A stretch of DNA of 64,000 nt from Comamonadaceae bacterium (GTDB lineage Bacteria > Pseudomonadota > Gammaproteobacteria > Burkholderiales > Burkholderiaceae_C): assembly GCA_013297875.1 (NCBI GenBank), contig JAAFIW010000005.1:124001-188000 (forward strand). Direction: 5' to 3'. Under the pieces are notes generated by a model. The model was not told the origin of the DNA. It saw nothing but the letters and a program-made list of their open reading frames with translations, and did not search any database. How positions within the stretch are numbered: the stretch's first letter is position 1; every line of letters begins with the position of its first letter. The position numbers and the translations under genes are program-made. Below, one piece after another: positions 1 to 7,075 of this stretch.

Positions 1-609
1 CAAAACGGGCGCAACGGCTTCGCTTTGGGCTGGAGACAGCAGCTGTGGTGCTTGCAAAGCATTGATGGCGGCTAGCACCACTTTTGGATTTTTCTCGGTT
101 GTCAGGGTCAGCAGTGTCGGCTTGATCAATGATTCTTGCACTTCTTGCATGCCCAGCAGCCTGTATCCATTGATCCGCTTTTGCGCATCTTGCTGATTTG
201 TCCACTCCACAGCCTGCTGCAAAAGCCGTGGCGACCTTGAAAGCCCAAAGGCTTGCAGGATGTTAAATCTGGCTGTATCATTGGTTTGTAGATCCAATGT
301 ACGCAGTAGATAGTCCAGCATTCCTTCATTGTCGGCCATTGCCTTGATGACATCGACGCCCAAAACCATATTTTCTTTAGACCAATCGATTTGCTGCAAT
401 TGCGCCTGGGTGATGGTTGCGGTTTCACTGCGCCCGTGAGCGCTCTGTGCAGTGGGGGGCAGGCTTAAAGCGCTGTGGTTGGCGCTTGGGTACAGATTTT
501 GGTATGTGGGGGTGGAGCCCACATAGCAGCCGATGAAGAATACAGCGGCAATCAACACCGACCAGAACGCGTAACGCATCAATTTGCTTTGAAATATGGC
601 GGTATTCAT
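1..609 (-). CDS. Membrane-anchored helical-repeat (HEAT-like) protein, partial at window edge
   Basis: Open frame of 203 codons running off the window edge, so the C terminus is missing. The start is ATG at 609. Residues about 11-31 form one hydrophobic segment (YAFWSVLIAAVFFIGCYVG), followed by a soluble, mostly helical region that should lie in the periplasm. It is a paralogue of the 311-residue protein at 4830-5765: WTNQQDAQKRINGYRLLGMQ here matches WAGDAQSAKNRLNGFLLLGGMR there, with further helical-pair spacing on either side. It lies 211 bases downstream of the small exported protein ending at 821, the same order as the 5922-6323 / 4830-5765 pair. Function unknown; an exported chaperone or scaffold for the small protein is only an inference. 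Confidence 0.75.
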   Translation of the reverse strand, partial: MNTAIFQSKLMRYAFWSVLIAAVFFIGCYVGSTPTYQNLYPSANHSALSLPPTAQSAHGRSETATITQAQLQQIDWSKENMVLGVDVIKAMADNEGMLDYLLRTLDLQTNDTARFNILQAFGLSRSPRLLQQAVEWTNQQDAQKRINGYRLLGMQEVQESLIKPTLLTLTTEKNPKVVLAAINALQAPQLLSPAQSEAVAPVL

Positions 610-820
610 GAAGGTCATCAGTTTTAAGGTTAAAAAAACAGCCGCAGTACTAAGCGTATTGATCACAGCGCCATCGTGCTCGTCGCTGCTAACTGATATA
701 TGTTATGGATGATCGCGCTGGGTACCGAGAAACTGGTAGCCCTAGCGCAACCATTTGGGTTAAATCTGCCTTGGCGCTGGCACGCCAAGAGCATCTACAG
801 TTAACGCTACCTAAAATTGT
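610..820. other. Intergenic spacer inside the exported-protein cluster
   Basis: AT-rich spacer between the small exported protein gene and the helical-repeat gene downstream of it. I see no gene, and no copy of the terminator hairpin found in the other spacers of the cluster. Confidence 0.5.
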
Positions 821-1216
821 TTAGAATGCTATTTGAGCGATTGTTTCGCCTTTATTAGCATTAAAGTTGAAGGTGAACGCAATGTAACGGGCATTGACGC
901 TACCGTTCACCCAAGACATCCAGGGGGTGGCATGGGTGAAGGTGCCATAGTCCTGCGCCATAGTGAACCATATCCCTGGACTACCTTCTCTAAGTAAGCC
1001 AACGTTACCACTATTGCTAGCGGTACTGCTCCATCCTGTAGCAACTCCCCGATAAAAGACGGTCTTCCTTGCAGCAACAAGTTGAGCCTTGGTACCACAG
1101 TAATCGGTTTGCTGCTTGTAACATATATGATATTCAGCCTGCGCACCCGAAGCAGCACACACAAGGGCAGCCAGACCTAAAAGCTTGGCGATTGATTTTT
1201 TGGTCAATGATTTCAT
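821..1216 (-). CDS. Small exported protein, cluster paralogue 1
   Basis: 131 residues. I chose the ATG at 1216 because AGGATT lies just upstream; an in-frame ATG at 1231 is also possible. Residues 1-27 look like a Sec signal peptide (KSLTKKSIAKLL, then LGLAALVCAASGAQA) with cleavage after AQA. The mature part begins with two cysteines (CYKQQTDYC), the hallmark of the seven paralogues here, and is rich in Trp, Thr and small residues, consistent with a beta-rich fold. It is the most divergent member and lacks a clear VYW motif. It heads the pair that ends with the helical-repeat gene at 1-609. No known family recognised. Confidence 0.7.
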   Translation of the reverse strand: MKSLTKKSIAKLLGLAALVCAASGAQAEYHICYKQQTDYCGTKAQLVAARKTVFYRGVATGWSSTASNSGNVGLLREGSPGIWFTMAQDYGTFTHATPWMSWVNGSVNARYIAFTFNFNANKGETIAQIAF

Positions 1217-1416
1217 GATAATCCTATTCAAGTTAGGTTGATAACAAAAATTGAGGCTTTTGCCCCCACATAAATGATTGCCCTCAATGGCAGATCACTT
1301 ATTCGCTTGTTGACACAACAGGTATTCCTGCATTGTCAAACTGAAACGATGCATTTGCATGACAGCGACTGATAAAGCAACTTCTTTTCTGTAATTTTCG
1401 TTTTAGCAATTGATCA

Positions 1417-2756
1417 GTGTTGCCAAACTGCGCCAATTCAAGGCTTCATAGTCAGATAGATTTTGCTGCTCATCCACTCCTCATCTTGTTCGGCCAGTAT
1501 CGCACTGACTAAGCGCAGGCAACTGGCGCTGTTTGGAAACAGCGTGGCTACCCGGGTTCTTCTCTTGATCTCCTTGTTTAGCCGCTCCAACCCGTTGGTC
1601 GTGCGCATTCTGATTCTGTGCTCAGGCGGCAAACCAAACACCGCAAAGCCCTCTGCCAGATTGTCTTGCGCCCAGGCGGCCAGTTTGGGATGGCTTTGCC
1701 CCCAATCCTTGATCGCCGCGGCAAGCTGGCGGTTGGCCTCGTTGATATCCGGCGCGTTGAAGATATTTCTGATCTGACGCGCCACGGTTTGGCGCTGGTC
1801 GAGCTTTGAGACATAGCCCTGCGCGTTGTGCTGCAAGTGAAACTGGCAGCGCTGCCAAGGCACGCCTGCAAACATGGCCTTGCGAGCCGCCTTCAAGCCC
1901 GCATGATCATCGCTGGCGATCATCTTGACCCCACGCAAGCCGCGTTGGATCAGACTGTCCAGGAATGCTCTCCAATGCACCTCGGCTTCACTAAGCGCCA
2001 CTGATACGCCCAGCACCCGCCTGTGGCCGGTGGCCGTCACACCAACGGCCACCAACACTGCGCAGTCCACGACTTGATTGCCTTCGCGCACCCGCTCATA
2101 GCGGGCATCAAGCAAGACGTAAGGTGTTTCATCCAGTGGCCGGGTGCGCCAAGCCTGCAATCCCTCATCGAGCTGGCTGGCGCAGCGGCTGATTTGCGTG
2201 GAGGAGATGTTGATCTCGGGGCCAACCAGTGCTTGCAGCACGGTGATGACTTTGCGGGTGGAGACACCTTGGACGTACATCTCAGCCAGCGCCAGATTGA
2301 CCGATTGTTCAGTGCGGCTGCCTCGCTCCAGGGCGCTGGGGTAGAAGCCCGCAGACCTTACCTGTGGCACAGCAAACTCCAGCTCTCCCAAGCGGGTGAG
2401 CACGGTCTTGGGCTTGAAGCCGTTGGCTTGATCGACGCGCTGGGCGGAGCGTTCGTAGGGCTTGGCTTGCAGGTACTGGGCTCGCTCGATAAGACTTGCT
2501 TGATCGACGAGGATGCGAAGCGCCTGTCCTGCGCCATCCAAGCCGTGCTGCAAGAGGCAGTCATAGGCTGCTTGCATGAAGGGTGTGCCATCGTCGTGTA
2601 AATCAACTTGAGTGCGTTGCGCCATGATAAATTCTTTCTCTCCGTGAAGACCCCAGAGCCTGCCGGCTGCGGGTTAATGCATGAGTACATGCATAACCGA
2701 GGAGTGCCTCCGGCGGCCTGGCTGGGGCCTTGATTTAAAAAGTTTCCCAATGCCAC
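1417..2756 (-). mobile_element. IS256-family insertion sequence
   Basis: The transposase gene is flanked by imperfect inverted ends: about 1417-1444 (contains TTGCCAAACT and AATTCAAGGC) and the complement of about 2727-2756 (contains TTGGGAAACT and AATCAAGGC). No convincing 8-9 base target duplication is visible, so the exact ends are approximate. It sits between two exported-protein genes and interrupts neither. Confidence 0.65.
1438..2625 (-). CDS. IS256-family (mutator-type) transposase
   Basis: 395 residues, the usual length for the family, with no frameshift, so potentially active. The DDE triad is recognisable: Asp in LLDARYERV near residue 172, Asp in IASDDHAGLKAA near residue 238, and Glu in TTNGLERLNKEIKRR near residue 345. 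The N-terminal third is helical and probably binds the inverted ends. C-W-Q-R-C-Q-F-H-type spacing around GVPWQRCQFHLQHN is typical. It catalyses cut- or copy-out transposition through a circular intermediate, as known for the family. Codon use is GC-richer than the surrounding cluster, in line with a later arrival. Confidence 0.93.
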   Translation of the reverse strand: MAQRTQVDLHDDGTPFMQAAYDCLLQHGLDGAGQALRILVDQASLIERAQYLQAKPYERSAQRVDQANGFKPKTVLTRLGELEFAVPQVRSAGFYPSALERGSRTEQSVNLALAEMYVQGVSTRKVITVLQALVGPEINISSTQISRCASQLDEGLQAWRTRPLDETPYVLLDARYERVREGNQVVDCAVLVAVGVTATGHRRVLGVSVALSEAEVHWRAFLDSLIQRGLRGVKMIASDDHAGLKAARKAMFAGVPWQRCQFHLQHNAQGYVSKLDQRQTVARQIRNIFNAPDINEANRQLAAAIKDWGQSHPKLAAWAQDNLAEGFAVFGLPPEHRIRMRTTNGLERLNKEIKRRTRVATLFPNSASCLRLVSAILAEQDEEWMSSKIYLTMKP

Positions 2757-2875
2757 CCAGTTATACGGGAGCGGGGAATTTACAGAAAGAATGTTGCACT
2801 AGCCAGCGACTTGGCGCACTTGGGCATCTGTGTCTTTACTGGCAATCAGTATTTCCTGATAAGCGGCAGTTGTTT
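2757..2875. other. Spacer between the IS right end and exported protein 2
   Basis: No gene seen. A short CGGCAGTTGTTTTTACTGCGG segment close to the stop codon of the next gene could form a weak hairpin. Confidence 0.3.
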
Positions 2876-3268
2876 TTACTGCGGATAAGAATAAAGGCTT
2901 ACACTCGTTTTCTGCCGCCAAGGACCGTAAGAGTATGAAATAGAAGCACTTAAGTAACGCACCGAAGCCGTTGAATTCAGGTTTTGGAAAAAATTACCCG
3001 TAAATGTACCTGATGCATAAACTTTACCCGTGTAACGGGTTTTTACTTCATAGCGAATAACTGGATAATTAGAAGAAGATGGGTCATCAAGCGCAGTACC
3101 AGCGACAATTACAGCATCTCGATTTGCGGGTACAAAAGTTGCAGGTGTCGTACAACGATAGTCACCAGCAAAACTACAGGATACATAATCAAAAGCATAA
3201 GAACTCTGTGTAGCAAAAAGACAAAAAACCGCAGCAGTAGCTGCCAAAGACTTCTTGAACATATTCAT
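2876..3268 (-). CDS. Small exported protein, cluster paralogue 2
   Basis: 130 residues. The start at 3268 (MNMFKKSL) is preferred: GGAGAG precedes an ATGATG pair, and the paralogue at 7076-7480 starts with MNMLKNSL. Residues 1-25 are a signal peptide (LAATAAVFCLFATQSSYA). The mature chain carries CSFAGDYRC, then PANRD, then SSNYPVIRYEVKTRYTGKVYASGTFTG, nearly the same core as paralogue 4 (SSNYPVIRYDVKGVITGMVYASGTFTG). The two Cys would form a disulfide after export. No known domain recognised; by family logic it is a small beta-rich periplasmic or secreted protein. Confidence 0.8.
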   Translation of the reverse strand: MNMFKKSLAATAAVFCLFATQSSYAFDYVSCSFAGDYRCTTPATFVPANRDAVIVAGTALDDPSSSNYPVIRYEVKTRYTGKVYASGTFTGNFFQNLNSTASVRYLSASISYSYGPWRQKTSVSLYSYPQ

Positions 3269-3398
3269 CATTACTCTCCAATACAAGTTTAAAAAATGAA
3301 AACAAAATTAAGCGTAGTCAAAAACTACACCGACCACTTACACAAGCATCTCAATCACCAGAGGGTGAATTGAGTTGCTTGGGATTCTTCTGATCGCC
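3269..3398. other. Upstream region of exported protein 2
   Basis: AT-rich leader without the conserved cassette found before paralogues 3, 4 and 5. It must contain the promoter for 2876-3268, but no clear -35/-10 pair can be assigned. Confidence 0.3.
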
Positions 3399-3436
3399 AA
3401 AGCCGCGGCAGGGATTAATTTTCTGAATGAACTCAT
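3399..3436 (-). pseudogene. Orphan signal-peptide start of an exported-protein paralogue
   Basis: ATG at 3436 opens MSSFRKLIPAAAL, matching the start of paralogues 4 and 5, then homology stops abruptly at about 3399. The conserved leader precedes it. This is the remnant of a unit whose mature region was deleted or replaced. Confidence 0.7.
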
Positions 3437-3600
3437 GATTTAACTCCAATATAAAGAAATGTAAAAATTACCTGTGGAAATACAGGTAAACCCCCAAAAG
3501 CTGCCGGATTGCAGATATTGGGGTGCACCAAAAACAGCCTCGCGTGAGGCTGCCTAGGTTTGGGATTGTTCGCCATTGCCTGAGCCGCAGCTTGCAGATC
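3437..3600 (-). repeat. Conserved leader cassette, copy 1
   Basis: Read on the minus strand: terminator hairpin, then CCCCAATATCTGCAATCC, then a second hairpin TTACCTGT...ACAGGTAA (3468-3489) followed by TTTTT, then ATATTGGAGTTAAA and the ATG. Copies 3 and 4 are nearly identical and copy 2 is decayed. Here it drives only the truncated remnant at 3399-3436. Confidence 0.75.
3530..3552 (-). terminator. Intrinsic terminator, copy 1
   Basis: CAGCCTC-ACGC-GAGGCTG (7-bp stem) followed by TTTTT on the minus strand, downstream of paralogue 3. Confidence 0.75.
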
Positions 3601-3610
3601 CGACAACAAC

Positions 3611-3979
3611 TCAGAGTGCACCAATAGCTATACTTAAGTCACCTGGTACTTGGTTAGCTCTTGAAGCATACGCTTTCAATTTACGGGAAAAAGGCGTTTT
3701 CGGTAACATACCATAGTAGTTATGGCCAAGTTGTCTAGACCAATAAACTGCACCTGTTACAACACCCTTGATTTGAAAATTACCAATTATGCTATCTAAG
3801 CTGGTAGAATTATATATGCCTACGAGTACAAAAGGATTTACATTTGCACCTATAGAGACCACGCCTGTTTCGCAAGAGGCTGCATTGCCGACGGAGCAAC
3901 TCTCGGCACGTGCACTTGAGTTCATCCCAAAACATAGCATCAATGCCGCAACAGGCATCATTTTTTTCAAGGTTAACAT
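3611..3979 (-). CDS. Small exported protein, cluster paralogue 3
   Basis: 122 residues starting at ATG 3979, with TTGGAG seven bases upstream. Residues 1-25 are a signal peptide (MMPVAALMLCFGMNSSARA). The mature part has the family Cys pair (CSVGNAASC), then NFQIKGVVTGAVYWSRQL, the best example of the G-V-V-T-G-x-V-Y-W motif, then FSRKLKAYASR, equivalent to FTRWIKATGS in paralogue 5. The PAN motif is replaced by GANVN. It lies between two leader cassettes, so it is probably transcribed alone. Function unknown. Confidence 0.8.
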   Translation of the reverse strand: MLTLKKMMPVAALMLCFGMNSSARAESCSVGNAASCETGVVSIGANVNPFVLVGIYNSTSLDSIIGNFQIKGVVTGAVYWSRQLGHNYYGMLPKTPFSRKLKAYASRANQVPGDLSIAIGAL

Positions 3980-4142
3980 GGTTTAACTCCAATATAAAGA
4001 AATGTAAAAATTACCGGTGGCAATCCAGATAAACCCCCAAAAGCTGCCGGATTGCAGATATTGGGGTGCACCAAAACAGCCTCGCGTGAGGCCGCCTAGG
4101 TTTGGGACTGCTCGCTGTTGCTTTAGGCCACAGTTTGCAGTG
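3980..4142 (-). repeat. Conserved leader cassette, copy 2
   Basis: Same layout as the copy at 3437-3600. The second hairpin is decayed here (TTACCGGT / CCAGATAA). It precedes paralogue 3. Confidence 0.7.
4073..4094 (-). terminator. Intrinsic terminator, copy 2 (one stem mismatch)
   Basis: Same hairpin as copy 1, with GAGGCCG in place of GAGGCTG on the plus strand, and a short T run on the minus strand. Confidence 0.55.
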
Positions 4143-4162
4143 AATTTCATCAACGACGTTCA

Positions 4163-4273
4163 TCAGCGCGCTGCCTGTGCTTGGGTAGCCATGGCAGCGG
4201 CTTTTTCAAACTGTGCCAAGCCAGCCTGATAAGCGGCGTACTCGGTTTCATTCAGATCAAAAGCGCGGCAGAT
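4163..4273 (-). pseudogene. 3' stub of a helical-repeat protein gene
   Basis: About 110 bases nearly identical to the last 37 codons of the gene at 4830-5765 (RFDLNETEYAAYQAGLAQFEKAAA...), with one extra A that shifts the frame. It abuts the stop codon of paralogue 4, so deletion removed the rest of a helical-repeat gene that once followed paralogue 4. Confidence 0.8.
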
Positions 4274-4660
4274 TCATTCGTAACCTATAGATATTTGCGT
4301 TGTCTGCTGTCGCCAAGAACCGCTAATGAATGAACCACGAGCACGTAATTGACGAGAAAAAACCGTTGATTGCAGGGGTACGTAAGCAGTTCCCGTAAAT
4401 GTACCTGATGCATAAACCATACCTGTTATAACGCCTTTAACATCGTAGCGGATAACTGGATAATTAGAAGATGCTGGGTCAGCAAACCAAGTATCAGCGA
4501 AAAACGAAGCTTTTCTATTTGCAGGTAGATTAAGTATAGGTGTGTAACAATGCTCGTCACTAGTAAATCTGCATTGTGCATATTCAGCAAACGCGTTTGT
4601 TCCCAAGCCCAGCATCAAAGCTGCGGCAGCAACAGGGATTAGTTTTCTGAATGAACTCAT
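4274..4660 (-). CDS. Small exported protein, cluster paralogue 4
   Basis: 128 residues from ATG 4660, with TTGGAG upstream. The signal peptide (MSSFRKLIPVAAAAL...NAFA) matches that of paralogue 5 over the first 24 residues, yet the mature halves differ strongly. Mature features: CRFTSDEHC, PANRK, SSNYPVIRYDVKGVITGMVYASGTFTG, FSRQLRARGS. The mature region is close to paralogue 2, which has a different signal peptide. This mosaic suggests exchange of 5' and 3' halves between paralogues. Predicted small disulfide-bonded exported protein; no known family recognised. Confidence 0.82.
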   Translation of the reverse strand: MSSFRKLIPVAAAALMLGLGTNAFAEYAQCRFTSDEHCYTPILNLPANRKASFFADTWFADPASSNYPVIRYDVKGVITGMVYASGTFTGTAYVPLQSTVFSRQLRARGSFISGSWRQQTTQISIGYE

Positions 4661-4828
4661 GGTTTAACTCCAATATAAAGAAGTGAAAAAATTACCTGTG
4701 GAAATACAGGTAAACCCCCAAAATCTGCCGGATTGCAGATATTGGGGTGCACAAAAACAGCCTCGCGTGAGGCTGCCTGGGCTTGGGATTGCTCGCCGTT
4801 GCCTGAGCCACAGCTTGCAGTGAATTTC
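4661..4828 (-). repeat. Conserved leader cassette, copy 3
   Basis: Intact copy: terminator 4753-4775, attenuator-like hairpin TTACCTGT (4692-4699) / ACAGGTAA (4706-4713) followed on the minus strand by TTTTT, then the RBS of paralogue 4. Confidence 0.75.
4753..4775 (-). terminator. Intrinsic terminator, copy 3
   Basis: Perfect 7-bp stem CAGCCTC / GAGGCTG with TTTTT on the minus strand, placed 55 bases after the stop of the helical-repeat gene. Confidence 0.78.
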
Positions 4829-4829
4829 A

Positions 4830-5765
4830 TCAGCGCGCTGCCTGTGCTTGGGTAGCCATGGCAGCGGCTTTTTCAAATTGTGCCAAGCCAGCTTGATAAG
4901 CGGCGTACTCGGTTTCATTCAGATCAAAGCGCGGCAGATTCATCAGCGCCACATTGCGCACCTCCAAGTCTTGTCGGGTGTCACCCAACAAGGCCAGCAG
5001 GCGCTGCTTTATCGGCTCGCTGTTCAGCGAGGCGAGTGAGGTGGCTCCGATGGCTGACATGCGCACATTGGCATCGGGCTCGCCCAGCAGGCGCTGCACA
5101 TCGGCCGGAAAATACCGCAGGCTTTTGTCCCAGTCGGCCAGGCGCTGGATGCTGGCTTGGCGCACCTCGGAGTGCGTGTGCTGGGTGAGTGCGTGCAGCC
5201 GCTCTGCCACTTGATTGGCCAGCTGGGGTGTGGGCACTTCCGGGCGAGCCAAGCTCCACAACACCTTGGCCAAGACCTGGGGGTCTGGCTCGTTGTGCAG
5301 GGCTTTCATCTGCAGGGCTTGGGAGGCCTCACTGGGTCGCATACCGCCCAACAACAAAAATCCATTCAGGCGGTTCTTGGCACTCTGCGCATCGCCCGCC
5401 CACTGCTGTGCCGTGGCAACCAGCTCGGGCGTCGGGGCATTCACCAACAATTGCTTGAGTTGATGCCGCTGAATCTCGTTGGTCGTGCTGACAAACTGCT
5501 GCAACACATGGCTGCGCAGCGCAGCGCTAAGGCCCATGCCGCGTTCGATCTCTTTTTCTCCTGGGGGTTGATGCTGGCTCCAAACAATGGCATCAAAGCG
5601 CGCGAGCAAATCGGCATCGCGTCTACCTGCCAGCACGCTGACTTTGTCGGTCAACTGCGCCAGGCCTTGGGCTGCTAGTGGCATAAGTGTGTGCGCTGAC
5701 CACATGCCTAGGGCAAAGACCGAAGCCATGCCCAGCACTATCAAGCTAACGAGGCGTTTGTTCAT
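4830..5765 (-). CDS. Membrane-anchored helical-repeat (HEAT-like) protein
   Basis: 311 residues, start ATG 5765. Residues 6-30 form a single membrane anchor (VSLIVLGMASVFALGMWSA). The rest is soluble and helical and should face the periplasm. From about residue 110 to 290 it shows repeating helix pairs of HEAT type (ELVATAQQWAGDAQSAKNRLNGFLLL, DPQVLAKVLWSLARPEV, SEVRQASIQRLADWD, DANVRMSAIGATSLA, DLEVRNVALMNLPRFD). It lies 156 bases downstream of small exported protein 5 and ends just before a terminator, so the two probably form one transcript. A single anchor plus a helical periplasmic arm resembles the layout of lipase-specific foldases, but I see no foldase motif. Function unknown. Confidence 0.82.
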   Translation of the reverse strand: MNKRLVSLIVLGMASVFALGMWSAHTLMPLAAQGLAQLTDKVSVLAGRRDADLLARFDAIVWSQHQPPGEKEIERGMGLSAALRSHVLQQFVSTTNEIQRHQLKQLLVNAPTPELVATAQQWAGDAQSAKNRLNGFLLLGGMRPSEASQALQMKALHNEPDPQVLAKVLWSLARPEVPTPQLANQVAERLHALTQHTHSEVRQASIQRLADWDKSLRYFPADVQRLLGEPDANVRMSAIGATSLASLNSEPIKQRLLALLGDTRQDLEVRNVALMNLPRFDLNETEYAAYQAGLAQFEKAAAMATQAQAAR

Positions 5766-5839
5766 AAGTTCATGAGCTTTATAAAATTGTTGAATTGTTT
5801 ACCCGCTATGTTGGCAATCACGCGCCATCACAACTCGGT

Positions 5840-5900
5840 CGGATTCATCGGCGCCACGTTGCGCAGCTCTAATTCTTGTTGGGTGTCACCCAAGAGCCTC
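5840..5900 (-). pseudogene. Internal fragment of a helical-repeat protein gene
   Basis: TTCATCGGCGCCACGTTGCG and GTTGGGTGTCACCCAA closely match 4937-4995 inside the intact gene. It lies between paralogue 5 and the intact helical-repeat gene, another relic of unit duplication and deletion. Confidence 0.6.
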
Positions 5901-5921
5901 TGCAAAGTCATCCCTGATGAA

Positions 5922-6323
5922 TTAGATACTAAGCACTATTAAAATTACTCCGGATCCGTCGCCTCTTAGGTTTGAGCCAGTGGCCTTGATCCACCGAGTA
6001 AAATATCGTGTGTTCAATGGAGCAATATAGTCATATACTCCGGTTTGGTTGCTAATGGTTTTCGCCCAATAAACCTCTCCATTAATAGTCCCCACAACCT
6101 TAAAGTCCGCAGTTAAGGTGCCCGACTCAACTCTAGCCCTTACTTTAGTACTTAAATTTTGATTCGCGGGGACTCTTACGATTTCTGTTGAACAATCTAA
6201 TTCTGGTGTACCATAAGTGCTCACGTTGCAACTAGTTACTGGGGTTAGGGAAAACGCATTCGTTCCCAAGCCCAGCATCAAAGCTGCGGCAGCAACGGGG
6301 ATTAGTTTTCTGAATGAACTCAT
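5922..6323 (-). CDS. Small exported protein, cluster paralogue 5
   Basis: 133 residues from ATG 6323, with TTGGAG upstream. The signal peptide (MSSFRKLIPVAAAAL...) is shared with paralogue 4. The mature part has CNVSTYGTPELDC, PANQN, TADFKVVGTINGEVYWAKTI, YIAPLNTRYFTRWIKATGSNLRG and a hydrophobic C-terminal strand (GVILIVLSI). It is closest to paralogue 7 (TADFKVMGAVTGEVYWRQTI, YIAPVNTRVFKRWVNGTASNLRG), which has a different signal peptide. It is the upstream member of the one complete pair with the helical-repeat gene at 4830-5765. Confidence 0.83.
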   Translation of the reverse strand: MSSFRKLIPVAAAALMLGLGTNAFSLTPVTSCNVSTYGTPELDCSTEIVRVPANQNLSTKVRARVESGTLTADFKVVGTINGEVYWAKTISNQTGVYDYIAPLNTRYFTRWIKATGSNLRGDGSGVILIVLSI

Positions 6324-6492
6324 GGTTTAACTCCAATATAAAGAAATGTAAAAATAACCTGTGGAAATACAGGTAAACCCAAAAAGCTGCCGGATTACAG
6401 ATATTGGTCTGTATCAAACAGCCTCGCGTGAGGCTGTCTACGTTTAGGACTGCTGGCCGTTGCTTGAGCCACAGTTTGCAGTGAATTTCATC
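6324..6492 (-). repeat. Conserved leader cassette, copy 4
   Basis: Precedes paralogue 5. Terminator at 6416-6437; attenuator-like hairpin TTACCTGT / ACAGGTTA with one mismatch at 6355-6376. Confidence 0.72.
6416..6437 (-). terminator. Intrinsic terminator, copy 4
   Basis: 8-bp stem ACAGCCTC / GAGGCTGT; only three T residues follow on the minus strand. Confidence 0.55.
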
Positions 6493-6503
6493 GGCGACGT
6501 TCA

Positions 6504-6580
6504 TCAGCGCGCTGCCTGTGCTTGGGTAGCCATGGCAGCTGCTTTTTCAAACTGCGTCAAGCCAACCCGATAAGCGGCGT
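6504..6580 (-). pseudogene. 3' stub of a helical-repeat protein gene, second copy
   Basis: About 77 bases matching the end of the gene at 4830-5765, placed directly after the stop codon of paralogue 6, as the stub at 4163-4273 is placed after paralogue 4. Confidence 0.75.
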
Positions 6581-6586
6581 CTGCTA

Positions 6587-6988
6587 CTACCTGTTACTGA
6601 GGTTTCCGAAAACAAATGCTCCTCTAGGACTCGACAATCCGCTGTAGCTTGCACTTACTGTTACTCGATATCTAAAGAATAGAGAAGGTTCTGGGCCATA
6701 AAAGTCGGTCCGCCCAACAAACTCAACTCGTTTCATAATGCGCCCATAACGATCTGTTAATAACGCTGTTCCCGCAGTACCGTTAAGGCCCAACTGCGAC
6801 TCCGCTTCCACATATGGGCGTTGGCCTGTAGTCATGGATAAAGTGTCTGTAGTGCAGGTCAAATTTACCGGCGCAGACGAAACGGTTCGGAAGTCGTTGC
6901 ATGAACGTTCTAGACCATAGGCACTTGCTCCCACTCCAAGCATTAGAGCCGTGGCGACAACAGGGATAGGTTTCTTCAGTGCGTGCAC
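6587..6988 (-). CDS. Small exported protein, cluster paralogue 6
   Basis: 133 residues with a GTG start at 6988 (HALKKPIPVVATALML); GAAGG lies 10 bases upstream. Signal peptide to about residue 24 (VGASAYG). The mature part has CNDFRTVSSAPVNLTC, the widest Cys spacing in the family, then TTGQRP in place of PAN, and TALLTDRYGRIMKRVEFVGR where the others have the TG-VYW motif. The C-terminal half (LFFRYRVTVSASYSG) corresponds to FTRWIKATGSN. A divergent member followed by a helical-repeat stub; function unknown. Confidence 0.75.
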   Translation of the reverse strand: MHALKKPIPVVATALMLGVGASAYGLERSCNDFRTVSSAPVNLTCTTDTLSMTTGQRPYVEAESQLGLNGTAGTALLTDRYGRIMKRVEFVGRTDFYGPEPSLFFRYRVTVSASYSGLSSPRGAFVFGNLSNR

Positions 6989-7075
6989 GATTTAGCGCCT
7001 TCAAAAAATATCAATGAAAATGGTTTAAGGCAATTCAAGTAAAACCCAAGACACTGCTCATGTCGTTCATCAACC

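Noticed and set aside
126-428. 100-codon frame on the minus strand
   Set aside because: Out of frame with the longer edge-open helical-repeat gene at 1-609, which has a membrane anchor and a paralogue.
3433-3624. Short open frames inside the leader cassettes (also 4664-4918 and 6232-6504)
   Set aside because: They span the terminator hairpin and differ between copies; the cassette is conserved as DNA, not as protein.
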